Positions 1 to 13,400 are shown, numbered from the stretch's first letter. The stretch is 64,000 nt of DNA from Podocnemis expansa (GCA_007922195.1 ML682008.1:3026552-3090551), one strand, 5' to 3'. A program made the numbers and translations. The notes: generated by a model not told the origin, from the sequence alone.

Positions 1-39
1 TGTGTGTGCTACTTTGTGCCCTGACCAATTGTATTGCAG

Positions 40-219
40 GAAGCACACAAGTCACCCACCAAGCTCCTTCTCCTTCGGAGCTACTGCTTAAACAGTGAAT
101 ACATCACTTCTCTGTCAGTTCCAGTCCATCTGAAGCCCAGAGCTGACTCATGCTTTTTCGTTTTCGAAGCATGGGTGGGGGGGAGGAGTGGAGAGGTTAA
201 CCACTCAGCTCCCATTAAG
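40..219 (+). other. Candidate exon (weak), plus strand
   Basis: An AG acceptor (TTGTATTGCAG) precedes position 40, and a consensus donor (AAG then GTAAGT) starts at 220. The 180 bases between them form 60 open codons, phase 0 to phase 0. The translation is not recognised and its composition is not convincingly protein-like. It could be a non-coding exon or chance. It is on the opposite strand to the better-supported exon set. Confidence 0.13.
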
Positions 220-839
220 GTAAGTGGAAGAGATGGGGCTACAACTCTTTGAAAACATAACCCATAATGCTGAAACAGGCTATTGTAAGTAAGCCTGGAT
301 TTAGGAAGCTGAAAGAGGGATTGATTAAAAGGCTTCTTCTGAAGCTGTGGAAAGACTTTTAAGAAAATAACTGGGGTGAGGTCAGGTCAAGGACCTGGGG
401 CTGTGTTATTGTGATTACCATTTAAAAAAAGTCCACTAGTGCAGAATGATGTAGTCCTAAGAACGTGTGTGCACGCTCTCTCTCTTTCTCTTGCTCTTTC
501 TGGGGAGAGGGGGGGAGGTTGGGCAGAAGATCCAGAAGTTAGTTATATAGCTAGAAAGTTGAGTATGTACTGAACTATAAGCAGACATCTAAAATTGTTT
601 TGTGAAGTCTTTATGACTTGCCCTAAAGCAATGTGATAGCTATCAGCTTATTTGAGTTTCATGTACTGAAGTGCAACATGCTGTAGACAGATGAGAGGGT
701 GAGGCTTGTCCATATGATCCTTTTCCATTCTGCTTTTATCTTAGCTTTTTTCCTAACTGACTAGATTTTAAGTTGTTAGTGTCCCTTGTCCCTCCCTCCA
801 ATATACAATGCTACAACATTTTCCATTCCTATGAGCATA
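220..839. other. No gene seen; short CT-rich tract
   Basis: AT-rich sequence with a small CT-rich tract near 474-500 (CTCTCTCTCTTTCTC). No coding or RNA gene was recognised. Confidence 0.5.
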
Positions 840-1060
840 AAATCTGGGACAGCAAGAGCGGCCACAGCTGTTGTCAATGGGTATAGCACCATTTGACATC
901 AGTAGAGCTACACATACTTACAGCTGCTGAGAATCTGTCCCTTTGTGTTTAAACTAGGGTCTTTAAAAGAGCCTAAAGCAATTGGGCACTTAATTCCTTT
1001 CTGAAATTCAGTGGGAGATAGGTGCCTCACTCTCTTAGCTGCTTTAGAAAAAATACAGCC
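840..1060. repeat. Ancient amniote-type interspersed repeat, unclassified
   Basis: Phrases such as TCAATGGGTATAGCACC, AGCTGCTGAGAATCTGTCC and TTCAGTGGGAGATAGGTGCC resemble a decayed repeat that recurs in this window (about 3960-4040, 8810-8960, 19510-19620, 20280-20450, 25600-25760, 34570-34700, 63600-63780). The class is not identified. A donor-like GTAAGT on the minus strand near 919 falls inside it and is discounted. Confidence 0.35.
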
Positions 1061-2745
1061 TTAAATTTACTTTGATGTGGTTATCTTATTTTTAAAGTAA
1101 AAAACTCCATAGCTTCCACACAAAATACAGACAAGCACAGCAATGTCTTCTTTTTTTCCCCTGATTTAATCCAGCAGTTTTAACTGTTCATGGAAAACTG
1201 TTGGTCACTTTGCACAAATCCATAAAATTACAACTCTGGTGAGAAACACAAAAGAAAATAAGAAGCTATGAAACTGAAAACAAATGAGGAAAAAAATAAT
1301 TCTCACATCAGCATCAAAATTCCAAAGCTGTATTGGAACGCCAAAGAGAACACAAAGGGATCAGTTTCCTTCATACACTATGATTTTTCCCCCCATTTGT
1401 GTCTCCATACATTTGACTTGACTTTTACTGCCAAGACAGAGAAAGGGTGATGAGAGACAGAAGACTAAGCAAATTAAAATAGACCATTCCTAAAGCAACT
1501 GGCCAGAGAGTGTTTTTCAACCACCCTAATAAAATCCACAACAGTTTCAATGGGTATCTGTGTTTATATCTTAATTTATGTTTCCAGTAACCCCACTTAT
1601 ATGAATAACATGTTTCTTATAAACTATATAATAAACTATTAGGCTGAGACCACAGCAAGCTAGGAGAATGTGTGTGGTTTTTGGTTGTGGTGGTTGTTGC
1701 ATATTTGATCGCATGCGGCTCTAAGGGTTAGGTGCTTCAATTCCACTCTTACATCACTGTCTTTGCTGAAAAAGAACATTCTCAAATCTTAAAAGAACAG
1801 TGTAAAGGAATAGATCTTATCCTGCAAACACAGTGAATCTTTCATTTCTATGTATATGAAAGGACAGACAATATAAAGAAACTGTCATTTGTAAATAAAT
1901 GACATTTACCTTGAAGTCATAAAAATGAAACACTTTGGAATCCTTTTAGATGAAAGATGCTAAATAAAGGTATAATTATTAGCAATTTTCAGTTGTAGCA
2001 ACACTGCTTAGTTTGGAGTTTGCAGGAAAAAAGTTAGTAATAAAATATGAGACTTGGTTTGCAGTACATAATTAGAGAAATTCAGTTTTAGGAATATTAT
2101 TTGAGCTGCTTGAAACATTTTTGGACATTAAATTATCCTCTACATTAATTCTGAATACAAGTTATAATTACTGCACCATTTTTGTTTGATTAGAGAGAGG
2201 GAGAGGGAGATTAATCAGTGAGGAATTTAATATTTGTTAATTTTACTGCTTGAGCCGACGAAGGTTTGTGGAATCTTTCCTACAGAGACCTATTGATTCA
2301 CTTCAGTACTGACCACTACATTCATTATTCTAGTCCTCAATCTTTCTTGAGCAAATAATTTGTCTGAGAAATTTAGCCTCTCTTTCTCTTTGCAAGTTGT
2401 CTCTGAAAAGCACACTCTTGTTCATAATTCATCGAACGATTCATGATTCTATGACTATTTGAAATTGGAAACATTTTAATTTAAACTACGCTGCTCAGTT
2501 TTGATTGGGCACACGTCACAAATTATATATTTGTTTCCTGACCAGAGAGGTGTAATCCCTTTAAAGCCAGATTTCCAGTGCATCTCTAAGTGCAAGGTGA
2601 ATGGTCTCTTTCTGTATATCCTAGTCATCTGTTAAAATATTCACTGAAATAGGACAAAAATCTTCTTGATAAAGACTAAGTAAAGACCATATTTTGTTTG
2701 AGTCAATATTCAGAGATTTTTATTGGTTGTGCACTTCCTTTAGCA
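1061..2745. other. Unique AT-rich non-coding sequence
   Basis: No repeat or exon stands out. A strong minus-strand acceptor-like tract near 1290-1310 is followed by stops in all frames before any donor, so it was not called. A purine run (GAGAGAGGGAGAGGGAGA) lies near 2190-2210. Confidence 0.45.
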
Positions 2746-2749
2746 ACCA

Positions 2750-3120
2750 GGGCCAGATTGAGGCAGGAACTTGATGGGCTGAAGCTCCTGGCTGCAGCCT
2801 AAAGGGGGCCTTGTGGCATAGCAAGAATCCAGCCTCGCCAGCTTGAGTGGCAACCTGCTGTGCTCACTTTCAGACTGGTTGCCCATTCCCCATGCTAGCT
2901 GCTCTGCTCACCAGCCAGCCCAGGGATGAGGCAGGAAAACGGTGGCTTCTGGCCTTCCCACCCACCCCAGTCTTCAGCAGCAGTCTCATCTTCTGGGCCC
3001 CTCCACAGCTATGCCAGCCTTTGCCTCCTCCCTGCAGCAACAATGGCCAGTGGCAGGACTGGCCAGGATGCCCCCAACCCACTCCACAGCGTGAGATGGG
3101 GCCCTGGAGCCGCAGACCCT
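2750..3120. repeat. GC-rich block, unclassified repeat
   Basis: An abrupt GC-rich stretch next to a CR1 3' end. It holds overlapping open frames on both strands, as GC-rich sequence tends to, with no recognisable protein. Similar blocks occur at 4380-4700, 40607-41625, 48833-49861 and 54690-55060. Confidence 0.3.
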
Positions 3121-3124
3121 GCAC

Positions 3125-3238
3125 CCTGGCATAGATGGTGCACTACGAGGAGTTGCATCCCCAGACCAGGGGATTGGACTCGATGATCTCACAAGGTCCC
3201 TTCCAGCCCTGTGATGTGATGTGATTTGATGTGATGCT
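3125..3238 (+). mobile_element. CR1 LINE 3' end fragment
   Basis: GGATTGGACTCGATGATCTC followed by AAGGTCCCTTCCAGCCC is the sense-strand CR1 3' tail. It is followed by TGATGTGATGTGATTTGATG, matching the short tandem terminus usual for CR1. The copy is strongly 5'-truncated, as is normal for LINEs. Whether the preceding GC-rich block belongs to it is unclear. Confidence 0.7.
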
Positions 3239-3349
3239 ACCTTGTCTAGCCCTATTAGAAACCACATGAAAGGGTGGATGAATTTGCTCACGAATGTGGA
3301 TTTGAATGAGCCATGAAAAACTCTTTAACTTATGACTCAAACTGGTTGG

Positions 3350-3890
3350 GGAATGTTTTTCTGTTTTGGCACAGGACATTTCAATGCAAACAAAATGGTT
3401 TTGTCAAAATTTTTCTACTGGAATTTTTTACTTTACAAAAAGTTGAAAACCAACAATTCTGGAGAGAGATTTCCATTCACAAATACTATTATGAGGCTTT
3501 TATGCCCCATTCTCTTCTCTGAGTTGGGCTTTCTCACTTGACTATCTCCTCCATGCATCACAATTTTCCCTTTTACTGACCACTTTTGGGCAGCATGGGA
3601 GTCCTATGACCGTTGTTTCCCCTTAGAAAATGTAGTCTTGCTGGGAAGCCTGGCCCATAAAAAGACTGGAACATACGAAGTGCCCAAAGAACTCACAACA
3701 TGATACCACAGTGGCATTTCCAAATTAAAATGTTCAGCTTTGGGGTATTTGATTTTTGGAGGAAGATTCAACATTTTCTGCAGAAAACAGATGCTTTTTA
3801 AAAATAAAATTGTTTAGTTAAACTCAGTTTTGCACTAAAAGTAAAACTATTTCAACACATTTTTGATCAGTCCAATGTGATTTAACATTG
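3350..3890. repeat. Decayed AAAATTTT-rich repeat
   Basis: Runs such as TTTTGTCAAAATTTTT, TTTCAATGC and CATTTTTGATC, with poor self-complementarity, resemble the block at 16060-16520. Small open frames on both strands look like composition effects. Class unknown. Confidence 0.25.
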
Positions 3891-4132
3891 AGAGATGAAC
3901 TCAGATCCTGGAGCTGAACATTTAGTCCATTTATCTAATATATCCCCTGCATTCTAAGCCATAGACTCAGTTCAGCAAGATGCTTGGGTTTGTACTTAAA
4001 ATTACACATGTTTAAGCATCTTACTGAATAGAAGTCTGAAAGGTCAAGTGAGTGATGGCTGGTCCTAAAGAACTCAGTGGGAAACCAGGATCTTAGCAGC
4101 TGTTAGCATCATGTCTCAAAGTTGTTGTTGTT

Positions 4133-4134
<2 letters not shown>

Positions 4135-4163
<29 letters not shown>
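4135..4163 (+). repeat. Poly-T tract
   Basis: An uninterrupted run of about 29 T residues. It is not clearly attached to a retroposed copy. Confidence 0.85.
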
Positions 4164-4166
<3 letters not shown>

Positions 4167-4379
4167 TTTTTGCTATAGATCCATGATAATGACCCATAAT
4201 CAACGCTATAACATTAGACTAAAGAATCTGCTCCCTATGGGTACAATTACATCCCATTCAAAACCAAATAAGGGAGCATTCAGTCTCCCTGATCACTCCC
4301 TTAATGATATATTACTGGCCATAGTCAGGCAAATGGATAACAAATCAAAGCTTCAAAGAGAAACTGCAGAAATGCAAGG

Positions 4380-4700
4380 CTCGCTTAAGGGGCAAGCAAG
4401 GTGGGTGCCAGCTGCAGCCTGGCCAGTCGGCACCAGGGCTGACTGCCACATGTGATGCGGCTTCCAGTTCAGCTTTGTGCCTTCCCGCCTGCCCTGTGTC
4501 CTGACGCGCCCCACCAGCCAAGCTGTGGCCAGCCCTCCCTACCGCCAGCTGGCTCACCCCACCCCTGAGGGCAGATCGACTGGCCTGGGGGGGGCAGCAA
4601 CTCAGAGCTCCTCTTCAGGCTGCCCCCACCCTGATCCCCTTCCCAGGGGTACAAAAGTTGGCTCGGAGCACCACAATCCCTTGAGCCAGCCCTGCAGAAA
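4380..4700. repeat. GC-rich block, unclassified
   Basis: GC-rich sequence bounded by AT-rich DNA, open in several frames on both strands. No known protein was seen. Composition resembles the other GC-rich blocks of the window. Confidence 0.25.
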
Positions 4701-4839
4701 TGGACTTCATATGCAGATTTCACACTGTCGTAAGGTTGAATAGAGACCTTTTATTTTCCCATTACAATAGGCAATTTTGCTCTCTTATCTCCTACTATAT
4801 GCTGTCTTCATTGTTTGAATCTAACCAATTGCGCTGATT

Positions 4840-5045
4840 TGCTGTTACAGTCTGACCTGATCCTGTGACTTACATTGCCCTCAATTTGTTTTCCTCCCAT
4901 TCTGTAAGTTCCCCCATCTTCAAGCATCTGACAAAATGGGATTCTCCCATAAAAGCTCATGCAATAAATAAATGTGTTAGTCCTTAAAAGTGCCACCAGC
5001 CTTCTTGTTTGCTTTGCTGAACTAGACTAACATGGCTGTTTAGCC
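4840..5045 (+). mobile_element. Inverted-repeat element family A, right half with core
   Basis: Contains CATCTGACAAAATGGGATT, AAAAGCTCATGCAATAAATA and TGAACTAGACTAACATGGCT, the right arm shared by about 13 copies here. The preceding core (TCTGACCTGATCCTGTGACT, TTCCTCCCATTCTGTAAG) matches the core of the copy at 21477-21842. The left arm is absent. Confidence 0.7.
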
Positions 5046-6640
5046 TCAGTTTTGTGTCTTGCATGGTTGTTGTGAACATGAAGATACTTCTCATGTAGAT
5101 AATTTAAACTAAGGTTAAAGTTAAACTGGTTAATTATCATACATAATCTGCTGCTTTATGATCATGAGAAAAGAAGGGCAATGTACTATTATGTGTTAGG
5201 ATGATCTTTTGGCTAAAATAATAGGCTGCATCTCAAGATCTGTGAGGGATTTCCTGTGTGGCCTTGGAAACATCTGTTAGGCCTGTTCTATGAATAAAAA
5301 ATTGTTAGGCCTACCCACATTGCTGAGGGCTGTGAAAAATGTCACATTTTTCCGTGTCCTACTTAGGCTGAACTACCCCCATCTTAGACATGGCTAGGAT
5401 GATGGACAAATTCTTCCGTCAACCATACTACTGCCTCTCGAAGAGATGGATTAACTGCATTGGTGGCAAAATTCTTCCAATAGCTATGCTGCAACAATGC
5501 AGACATAGCTTTGGTCTCTAATACCTATTTTGACCCTCCCCCCCCCCAAAAAAAATGAAAATTGGGCTTTCATTAAAAAAATCCCTGAAATCTGAAAAAA
5601 ATCAGGTTTTAACCACTGATAATTTATATAAGATATTCCCACTCTTCAAAAAAGTAGAAATTCCCAGCCATTTCTAAATAATAATTACTTTCTTCTGTCC
5701 TTTATCAGTCTTTTCCTTTTATGCTGTAAATTCTACAGAACAAGGGCCGTCTTTTAGCATTTGTCAGCATATCTAGGTTCTCTGTAATATGAACCGCACA
5801 GTAAATTCAGCGATGATGTGCAGTAAATCCTTGTGAACTTCAACAGAAATAGCAAGTATCCCCTAGCACAGTTGTTCTTCCTCATGAGCTCCCCATGCCA
5901 AGGTGACAGAATTCAATTCACCTTGGTTTTGTTATGGTGAAATTCCTGCTGTGCTTTCTCAGCAGCCCTCTTCTGCTTCGTTACCAGAGTACTTGTATGA
6001 AATCTGTGTGGAGACAATGAAGTCAACTGGTCTTAAAATGGCTCTCTTGGTTAGCTCAGTAAGGCCAGCAAAAGCAGGATGACTTTATTACACGATCAAC
6101 AACGTGAGAAATCAGTGGGTTTAGGAAGTATGCAAAATCAAAACACATTTCTTTTTCAAAATGTAATTCTAAAACTAGCATCCTTATAACTGGGTTATTT
6201 TTCACCAAGTGAAATACATGATTCATATAAAAAGCAAAATAACAAAACATTAGAACTGAAGCAACTTTTCTAGTTTAGCAGGATATTTTCCACTTTAAAA
6301 TGGTTTTTATTTTGCAATGCTGAAGTAAGAATATGGTTTTGGATTGGGTTCATGCACTAAAAATTGTCATTCTGTGTTGCTGAAAATTATCCCTGACTTG
6401 GGATAACAGTAGTTTTTCCATTATTTTTCCCCTTTCCCCCTTTTATAAGTGACACTTAATTACTTGAAGTCTGCTTCTTCCCTGCCCCCACTGCCTCATC
6501 TTGCTTAGATGTGCTTTGTCTTTCAACAATTTGGTGTTGCTTAAACTGAAATCAAAGGTGTTTCCAAGATTGTGGACTAATAGCACCAGCCTTGTAACCA
6601 ATTCTTTTCTTGCCTTCCTGCTGATAACTGTCTTGTATGT
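5046..6640. other. No gene seen
   Basis: AT-rich sequence with no recognised repeat. A 64-codon minus-strand frame at 6056-6250 has no convincing splice sites. Confidence 0.45.
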
Positions 6641-6641
6641 T

Positions 6642-6760
6642 CCAAAGGGACAGCTATGTTAGTCTAGTCCAGCCAAAAAAGCAAGGAGCCTTGTGGCACT
6701 TAAAGACTAACAGATTTATCGCATGAGCTTTCATGGGAGAAAATCCCACTTCATCAGCCA
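6642..6760 (+). mobile_element. Family A element, left arm
   Basis: Starts CCAAAGGGACAGCTATGTTA and continues with AGGAGCCTTGTGGCACTTAA and GGGAGAAAATCCCACTTCAT. This is the left arm only. The matching right arm, which would make the usual palindrome, is missing. Confidence 0.75.
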
Positions 6761-6827
6761 CTTTGCATGGAGTTGATGTATTTCCACTTCAAATGGCTAT
6801 ATTCAGTGCCTTGCATCTTGCCAAGTT

Positions 6828-6882
6828 CCAAAGGCTAGCCGTGTTAGTCTAGGCCAGCCAAAAAAGCAAGGAGTCCTGTGGC
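6828..6882 (+). mobile_element. Family A element, short left-arm fragment
   Basis: CCAAAGGCTAGCCGTGTTAG to AAGGAGTCCTGTGGCTGA. A second terminal fragment in the same orientation, 70 bases from the preceding copy. This fits partial duplication or an independent broken insertion. Confidence 0.65.
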
Positions 6883-9800
6883 TGACATTCTACAAATGGC
6901 GTTGTTCAAATACTTCTGCATGGAGTCAAGATGGGACTGAACAGTGGTCAATGCATATTGCTCCAGTAGGAGTTTTACGTTTATTTTCCATTATTGTACT
7001 AATCATTCAGTAACAGTCTAACTTCCAATCATGGTCAAATCCAAAACAAAATAATTGACTCAACTGAACCATTACACACATGGAATGGTAAGCTTAAAAT
7101 GGCTTGTTGAAGCTTGTTGGGATTAATGCTGTAAAAAGTGTGCAAGCTCAATTGAAAGCAAATTTTCATGCAGAAGAACGTAGTGCACTTTTTGTTGTCT
7201 GGGTAAATTGCAAGCTCCATTTCCAAACGTTTTAAGAGGCTGTCTAATATTATCTTTAAATGCTCGGATACTCATTTAGGAACCTAGAATGAGAGTGTGG
7301 TTGCTGTAATGTCAGTTTGAACTTGTGTGTGTGGGAAATAGTCACTTTATAAGCATGCTTTATTAATTTTAAACTAGGTCCACATCTTTCCTGTGCTCAG
7401 AGGAGCTGGCAATGTTACAGCTCCTCCCTGATTCTTTTTTTTTTTTCCCACTGCCATGGCTCCACAAAGGATTGGAATGACCTGTGGCTCCTCAATTTTG
7501 TACCAGCTGATGATAGTCCCTAAATACTGTTTTTTCCAGTTGGACATAACCAAGGTTGATTGCAGCTGGAGGCCACAGGGAAAGAAATCTTAGGAGCAAG
7601 CTATGTCAGCTCTGCATCGGCTGCCTTTGCACTGTTCAGGAAATGCAAGGGGCTGGAAAATTGGGCTTCTCTCAATGACAATGATATGGTTCCATGTTTG
7701 TTGTTCCTTAGTGGGTTCAAATTAAACTTGCTCAGATTACAAATAGAAGGATGGACCAGGAGTTTCTATTGTTTGTATTTTAAGCTGCTGGGGTGATCTG
7801 GCATGTGCAAGTCAAGCTGTGGTGGTTCTGGTTCTAGCATCATATGTAGTAATAAAGTTTCTGCAATTAAAACTAAGTTAGTTGTTGATGTGCGAGCCAG
7901 GAAAAGAACCTGTTCACATTTATTATTTGTTTCTAGGAACCAACAAAATCCTGTTTTGTGATCATTCCTAAAAGCTTTGACATGTCCATTTTTGAAAACA
8001 CCTGGCCAGATCCTCAGCAGCTGTCAACTATCATAGCTCCTTCAGCCTATATATCAGCCTATATGCATTGATGGAAGATTTGGCCCCTCAGTCTTTTGGC
8101 TTTTAAAGTAACTCTCACCAGAAATTGTCTATTTGATTTATGAGTAGGTGTACTACTCAGAAACTCCTTTAGATGAAAAAATTCCAACCAAGACACCAGA
8201 GCAAATGTTTATTGCCAGCGTGAAATTCAGGAATAAAACAGCCTATCTGAAGTTCTGAAAACACCTTTAAGTTTAAACCGTGGTGAAAGCTGTTTTTCAC
8301 TATTAGGGCTGTACCCGTTAACTTTCACAGGTGTATCCTTTATCATTGCTTTCTACTAGTTTTATTTATGACAAATAAATCATGCTGTGTCTGAGAAAAG
8401 TTTTCAGATGGGATGGTTCCCGAGTTCCATTTCTTCTATAGTAAGATTGCCTAGCTGAAGATTCATGCCTCAGCGGGCTACTTAAGCATTTAACTGTCTT
8501 CTTGATGCTGGTCATGATTTAGAAAGGCATCCTTTTATTTTGTAAAGCACATTTCAAATATGCCACGGTCCTCAAGACCATTAAAGGAGAGGTTGATAGC
8601 CTGAATATTTTCTCAGTAGACTGCTGACCTCTGAATGTCTGAGAAGTTCTTGATTTTATAAATATATATTTTTATATTTTTTTGGCTTTTATAAATATTA
8701 GATCCTTACTTTAGAGTCTAAAGTTTAGACCATAAAGGATAGATTATTCTAAACAGATGAATATAACTGTGTCATTAAATTTCAGGATAGTTTGTTCTTT
8801 AGAACTCCTTTGGATCTTACTGCATCGTGTATGCCCATTGACTTCAGAGGGCCACTCCTCATTGACAACAGTATAAGTAGAATCACTATCTGGTCCTCAT
8901 TCTTTTAGAGCACGGACCAATAATTTCAATTCACACATAGGGCTTTATTGAAGTCTGTGCCTTAATTGGCTTGTTAACAGTAATTTAGGGCAGTAATGAA
9001 GACCAGTTAGAAAAAACAATCCCACAGTTGATTCTCATTTTGAAGCAAAGTAGTCCAAGAATTATTTTGGTTTATTGACATCATGACATCTCTGAAGAAT
9101 GGTGGCTATGATAAAAATACGTTTCCAAAGCGCACTAAGAGATCCAACTGTGGCAACATTGCATATCCAGGAATTTGGATTGAAAAGTCATTACAATGAA
9201 TGGGAATTCATCATATGTGTTTATCACCTATGCTTATTAATCAATATTCGGCATTGAACAATTGCACTGCAGTATCATTTTAGCCTTGTATACAAAGGTG
9301 AGTAAATTGTTTAAATAGCTCTTGACTTGATAAATATTATCACCTGATTCTATCTTATTTGTATTTGCTTGGTATAGGAGCAGAAAAAGAGTATTCTTTT
9401 TATGAAACTGAGGGACAACTTTTCCATGTTTCCCATGAGCCAGGACAAAAATCAGCATATTTCTCAACAGAAGTCTTTCCTGGAGAGGAAGCCAAGTGAC
9501 ATTCATTAGAATTAGGAGTACATCAATGCTCCCAAACATAAGGATTTTGGCTGAGTCAAGAGCTAGCAACAGGCTATGTTACATACAGAAACCATGGTCT
9601 GAATAAGCTCTTGACACGTAGTGTAACCTCAGAGTTATAAACGCTAGAATTACAAACTGACCAGTCTCTCTCTCTCTCTCACACACACAAGATCATACAG
9701 TAGAATTTTCTGTTTAATGTAAACTATTAAAGATAAGGGGGTGGGGAGTTTAACAAAAATTGACAAGATAACTATTTCAGTGCTTTTTCTCAATTAAATA

Positions 9801-9952
9801 AGAGGCTAAAAGTAGTGTGTTTCTTCTTCATGACCTTTGAAAAAAACAGCCATAATATTTTGTTCCAAGTTAGATATTTGAGTTATGAACAACCTCTTTT
9901 CCGGAAGTATTTGTAACTGTGAGGTTTTACAGTATGTGCATAGTAGGTGCAC
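6883..9952. other. No gene; decayed repeats only
   Basis: About 3 kb of AT-rich sequence. An ancient-repeat phrase sits near 8830-8960 (CCCATTGACTTCAGAGGGCC) and a CT/CA run at 9664-9690. The 110-codon minus-strand frame at 9237-9569 was examined and not accepted. Confidence 0.45.
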
Positions 9953-10165
9953 GCAAGGAGTCCTGTGGCACTTAAAGTCTAAAATTTATTTATTGCACAA
10001 GCTTTCATGGGAGAAAATCCCACTTCATCACATGCTTTATTGCATGAGCTTTTGTGAGATTTGCTTCCACAAAGGCTCACGGAATAAATAAATTTATTAG
10101 TCTTTAAGTGCCACAGGACTCCTTGCTTCTTTTGCTGAACTAGACTAACATGGGTAACCCTTTGG
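9953..10165 (+). mobile_element. Family A element, both arms (palindromic)
   Basis: Left arm GCAAGGAGTCCTGTGGCACT, centre AAATCCCACTTCATCACATG, right arm AGTGCCACAGGACTCCTTGC and TGAACTAGACTAACATGG. The arms are reverse complements, so the copy could fold into a long hairpin. The outer left terminus is missing. Confidence 0.8.
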
Positions 10166-10305
10166 AATTTGGGAAGATGCAAACTACTTTACCTAGGTGA
10201 TCAGCAGATAGACCTGCTTTGCCAAAGTGATCCATTTTGGCAGTTTGGGGTTAAAATTCAGTTTAGTTTTGAATGCAGGGTTAGTGAATTCATGTTTCCC
10301 TTTTA

Positions 10306-10430
10306 GCATCTGATCAAGTGGGGTTACTCCCATGAAAGCTCATGAGATTAAATAAGTTTGTTAGTCTTCAAAAGTGCCATGGGATTCCTTGTTTGTTTTG
10401 CTGAACTAAACTAACATGGCTACCCTTTGG
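10306..10430 (+). mobile_element. Family A element, right half
   Basis: GCATCTGATCAAGTGGGGTT through AAAGCTCATGAGATTAAATA to CTAACATGGCTACCCTTTGG. Right arm only, 140 bases from the previous copy and in the same orientation. Confidence 0.75.
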
Positions 10431-13400
10431 AGCTTGGTATCCTAATTGTATAACTAACTTGCCATAACTGAGTGTGTTACCCTAAATGTAACTTCACTAG
10501 CTAAATGCAGGGTAGTGATTCCAAATCCAAGTGCAAGGCAGACTAAGGGGGACAGGTATTCCTACTTAGTGGTTTGAACACTGCTAAGAATCCTAAATAC
10601 CATTTGACCCTCTCCATCCAGTGTTTAAATACAGAACTGATCACATTCAGTTTCTCATCCACACTTATGGCAGCATGTAGCGTACATACACTATATATGT
10701 GGATATGCACTACAGTCAATGCAGGCTGTGTCAGCGCTTGTCACTTCAGTGTGTAGATAGATGCATGTGGCAGTGAAAACCTCTAGCAAAGAGGAGGCAT
10801 GCACTGCTAAAAGTAGCTGTATAAATGTGGGAGGCATTGCATGAGCGTGTAGCAAAATTTGGAAAGGAAATGTCATACTGTTTATGTAAAAATGACAGCT
10901 TACTCTCCTAAGCTGTTCTGCACCATCTACAGTTATGTTTGTACACATGCAAGTCGGGCCTACAATACTCTGCACACCACCACAACTGTAGGTGTACTTC
11001 TAGACCCCTTGGTTTTGCTCACTTCTCACTGGAGCTGAAATCTCTGATGTATCACTACACTACTGAATCTTAGACCTGACGTAGGGACGGTGTTGTACTG
11101 AAAGGGTCTCGAGCTTTGACGAGGGTTGGAGAAGAAACATATTTTGGCATCCAATCTCAGCATCTAAGATGGACTAAGTTAAACCCATCCATCTGATATT
11201 CCAGTTCAGAGGTAATGCTGATGCAGACTTCTTAGTTGTGTCCACACCACTTAACTTCTCTTTCTTTTCCCCTCTCCTGATGCTAAGTAAATTGTTTAGC
11301 CACAGAGGGGATTGTGACATAAAAGAGAGTAGGATCAGTAGGCTGTGGAGAGCCCTTTTTAGTTTTCAGAGGTGACAATGATTCTGGTTTGCCTGGGGTT
11401 CTCCCAAGTTTTGCAAATGTAACTTAAATCCTTGTCAAATCTGAGTATCTGTGTCATTTTGTTTTCTGATAATTTCTTTTGGGAAGCCGTGGCACACAGG
11501 AAGGGAGTTTGCTTTCTGCCTTGTCTCTCTAACTAGAATTGCTTCACAAGCCAGACTTACTTTCTAGGCATGAGCATTTGTTCCAAATGAGGGGATTGCT
11601 TTCATGCCATTAAGACCATTCTGTTCCAGGACGGATGTTTGTATGTAAATAGACAGGTTTCCCCAAGGAAGATAGGCGATGACTGATTTCTTCTCCAATG
11701 GAAAACCAGCCATAGTATCCTGACAACTACCACTTGGCAGAGGGGCAGGTATATGTTCAAATGTTTGCAGGTTTACCCTCTTCCTCCTAGAGACAAAAGC
11801 ATAATGGCATTGGCTACTTCACTTCAGAAGGTGCAGGACCAGCATATGAAGCTATCTGCAGCCACGTTGTGACTGAGCAGGAGAGAGGAAAACTAGATCT
11901 GTCTCCACATAATTCAGCAGGCGTGCTGTGCACTGATGAGATAATGCAGTGATGTCAGGATTTGGTCCATGCTAAGTGTGCTAACTTTCTCTCTCTCAGA
12001 AATGAACCAATGAAACCACTGGTTCTGTGACATGTTCAAGTGCCTGCAGGAAAATATAGAGCCTGTGGCATGATTTCATACATGCATGGTGTGCTTTAAA
12101 GTGCAATTTCTCTCCAGTGACTTTTAATCTTGCTAACGTTTTGGTATTGGCAGGACCACTGGTTTAGATCAAAAGAAGTGAGTATATAAGCAAACCATGG
12201 AAGTGGAAGTTTGAGGCATCATTTTAATGTTTTTAAATATATATTTAAAGTACAAAAGAGATGCCACATGCCTAAAGTTCCGCTTCCATGATTTTTCCGT
12301 ATCTTTAGAGTCAAGAATAATTGGCATTTCTTTATTTTTTTTCTTTCCATTGTATATGTTTGGTGCCATTTCTGAGTGCATGCCAGTGGAGTGGAGAATT
12401 TTTTATCATGGGTGCCATGATTGAGTGCAAATACTGATGTTCCTTCTGCCAGAAATTTTGCAGCCAAATGGAACACAACTAAGGTTGAGCTTCCAGTAAA
12501 AAGATACTTTTGCTTATAAAATGTCAAGAAACAAATGGCATGCCTAAATTATCTGTCAGAGCAATAATCCGAAAAATAAATCCTGCACTCATGACAGAAA
12601 GTGAAAATTTGCAGTCCTCAAATATCTTTGGTTCTGTTGAGACATTACTTCCTTGGGGAGCGTGCTGGCCCAGGTTTCAGCTGACTCACAACATTTTACA
12701 ACTGCCATAAATATGACTCTGCAAAAAGCCCAAAAGTTCAAAGCACAGCTGCATATCTGTGACCTGCTCCTTCCAAGTGTGCTGAGGGGTCTCACAATCA
12801 AAGTGAGTTGAGAATGCACTGCATCTTGCAGGAAATGACTAGGAACTTTTGGGATTTGAGTTCAAGCCAAATAACTGTGACAAACTTGTTAGGATTCAAA
12901 ATTTCATAGAATATCTATCTCTGCATGCTGCAAAGTGAATGGCAAAGCATAAGGTTAACAAATGGTTGATCTGTATCAAGATTTCAAGTTCTATATAGTT
13001 TTAAGCCGTTATCCTACTAGGGCATCCGGTGTTGAAAAGGAGAGCCTTAACTAGTTTTTTTATGTCAGAAACACAGCTGCAAACCCAAACCCCTTAATCT
13101 TTTTTTTACTCTGCATTGTAGTGAGTAAATAATGGTAGCTTTAGAAGGAATAAAAGGTAACTTTTTGTTCAGTGCCAAACAATAATCCTTTTATGCTTCA
13201 TGGTGAGATGCAAGCTTGAGGTTTGGAGACCAGTCTGCCCTCCCAGATGTGAAAACCTGTACCTCTTATGAGGGAGGGTCCACTTTTCTGTGGCGGATGT
13301 ATAGAGCTCAACTGGAAGTGGAATCATGACTCCGTCTATAGGTGGCTTTTGTGACTATATTCTCTGCTGATTGCCATATATGACTCTCAGGCATGGAGAG

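Noticed and set aside
8110..8210. Minus-strand donor CTG/GTGAGAG with an open frame upstream
   Set aside because: No pyrimidine-rich acceptor was found before the first stop.
9237..9569. 110-codon minus-strand frame with a good acceptor (CTTCCTCTCCAG)
   Set aside because: The donor (CAG/GTGATA) is weak, the peptide is leucine and isoleucine heavy, and the phase does not connect with the exon chain.
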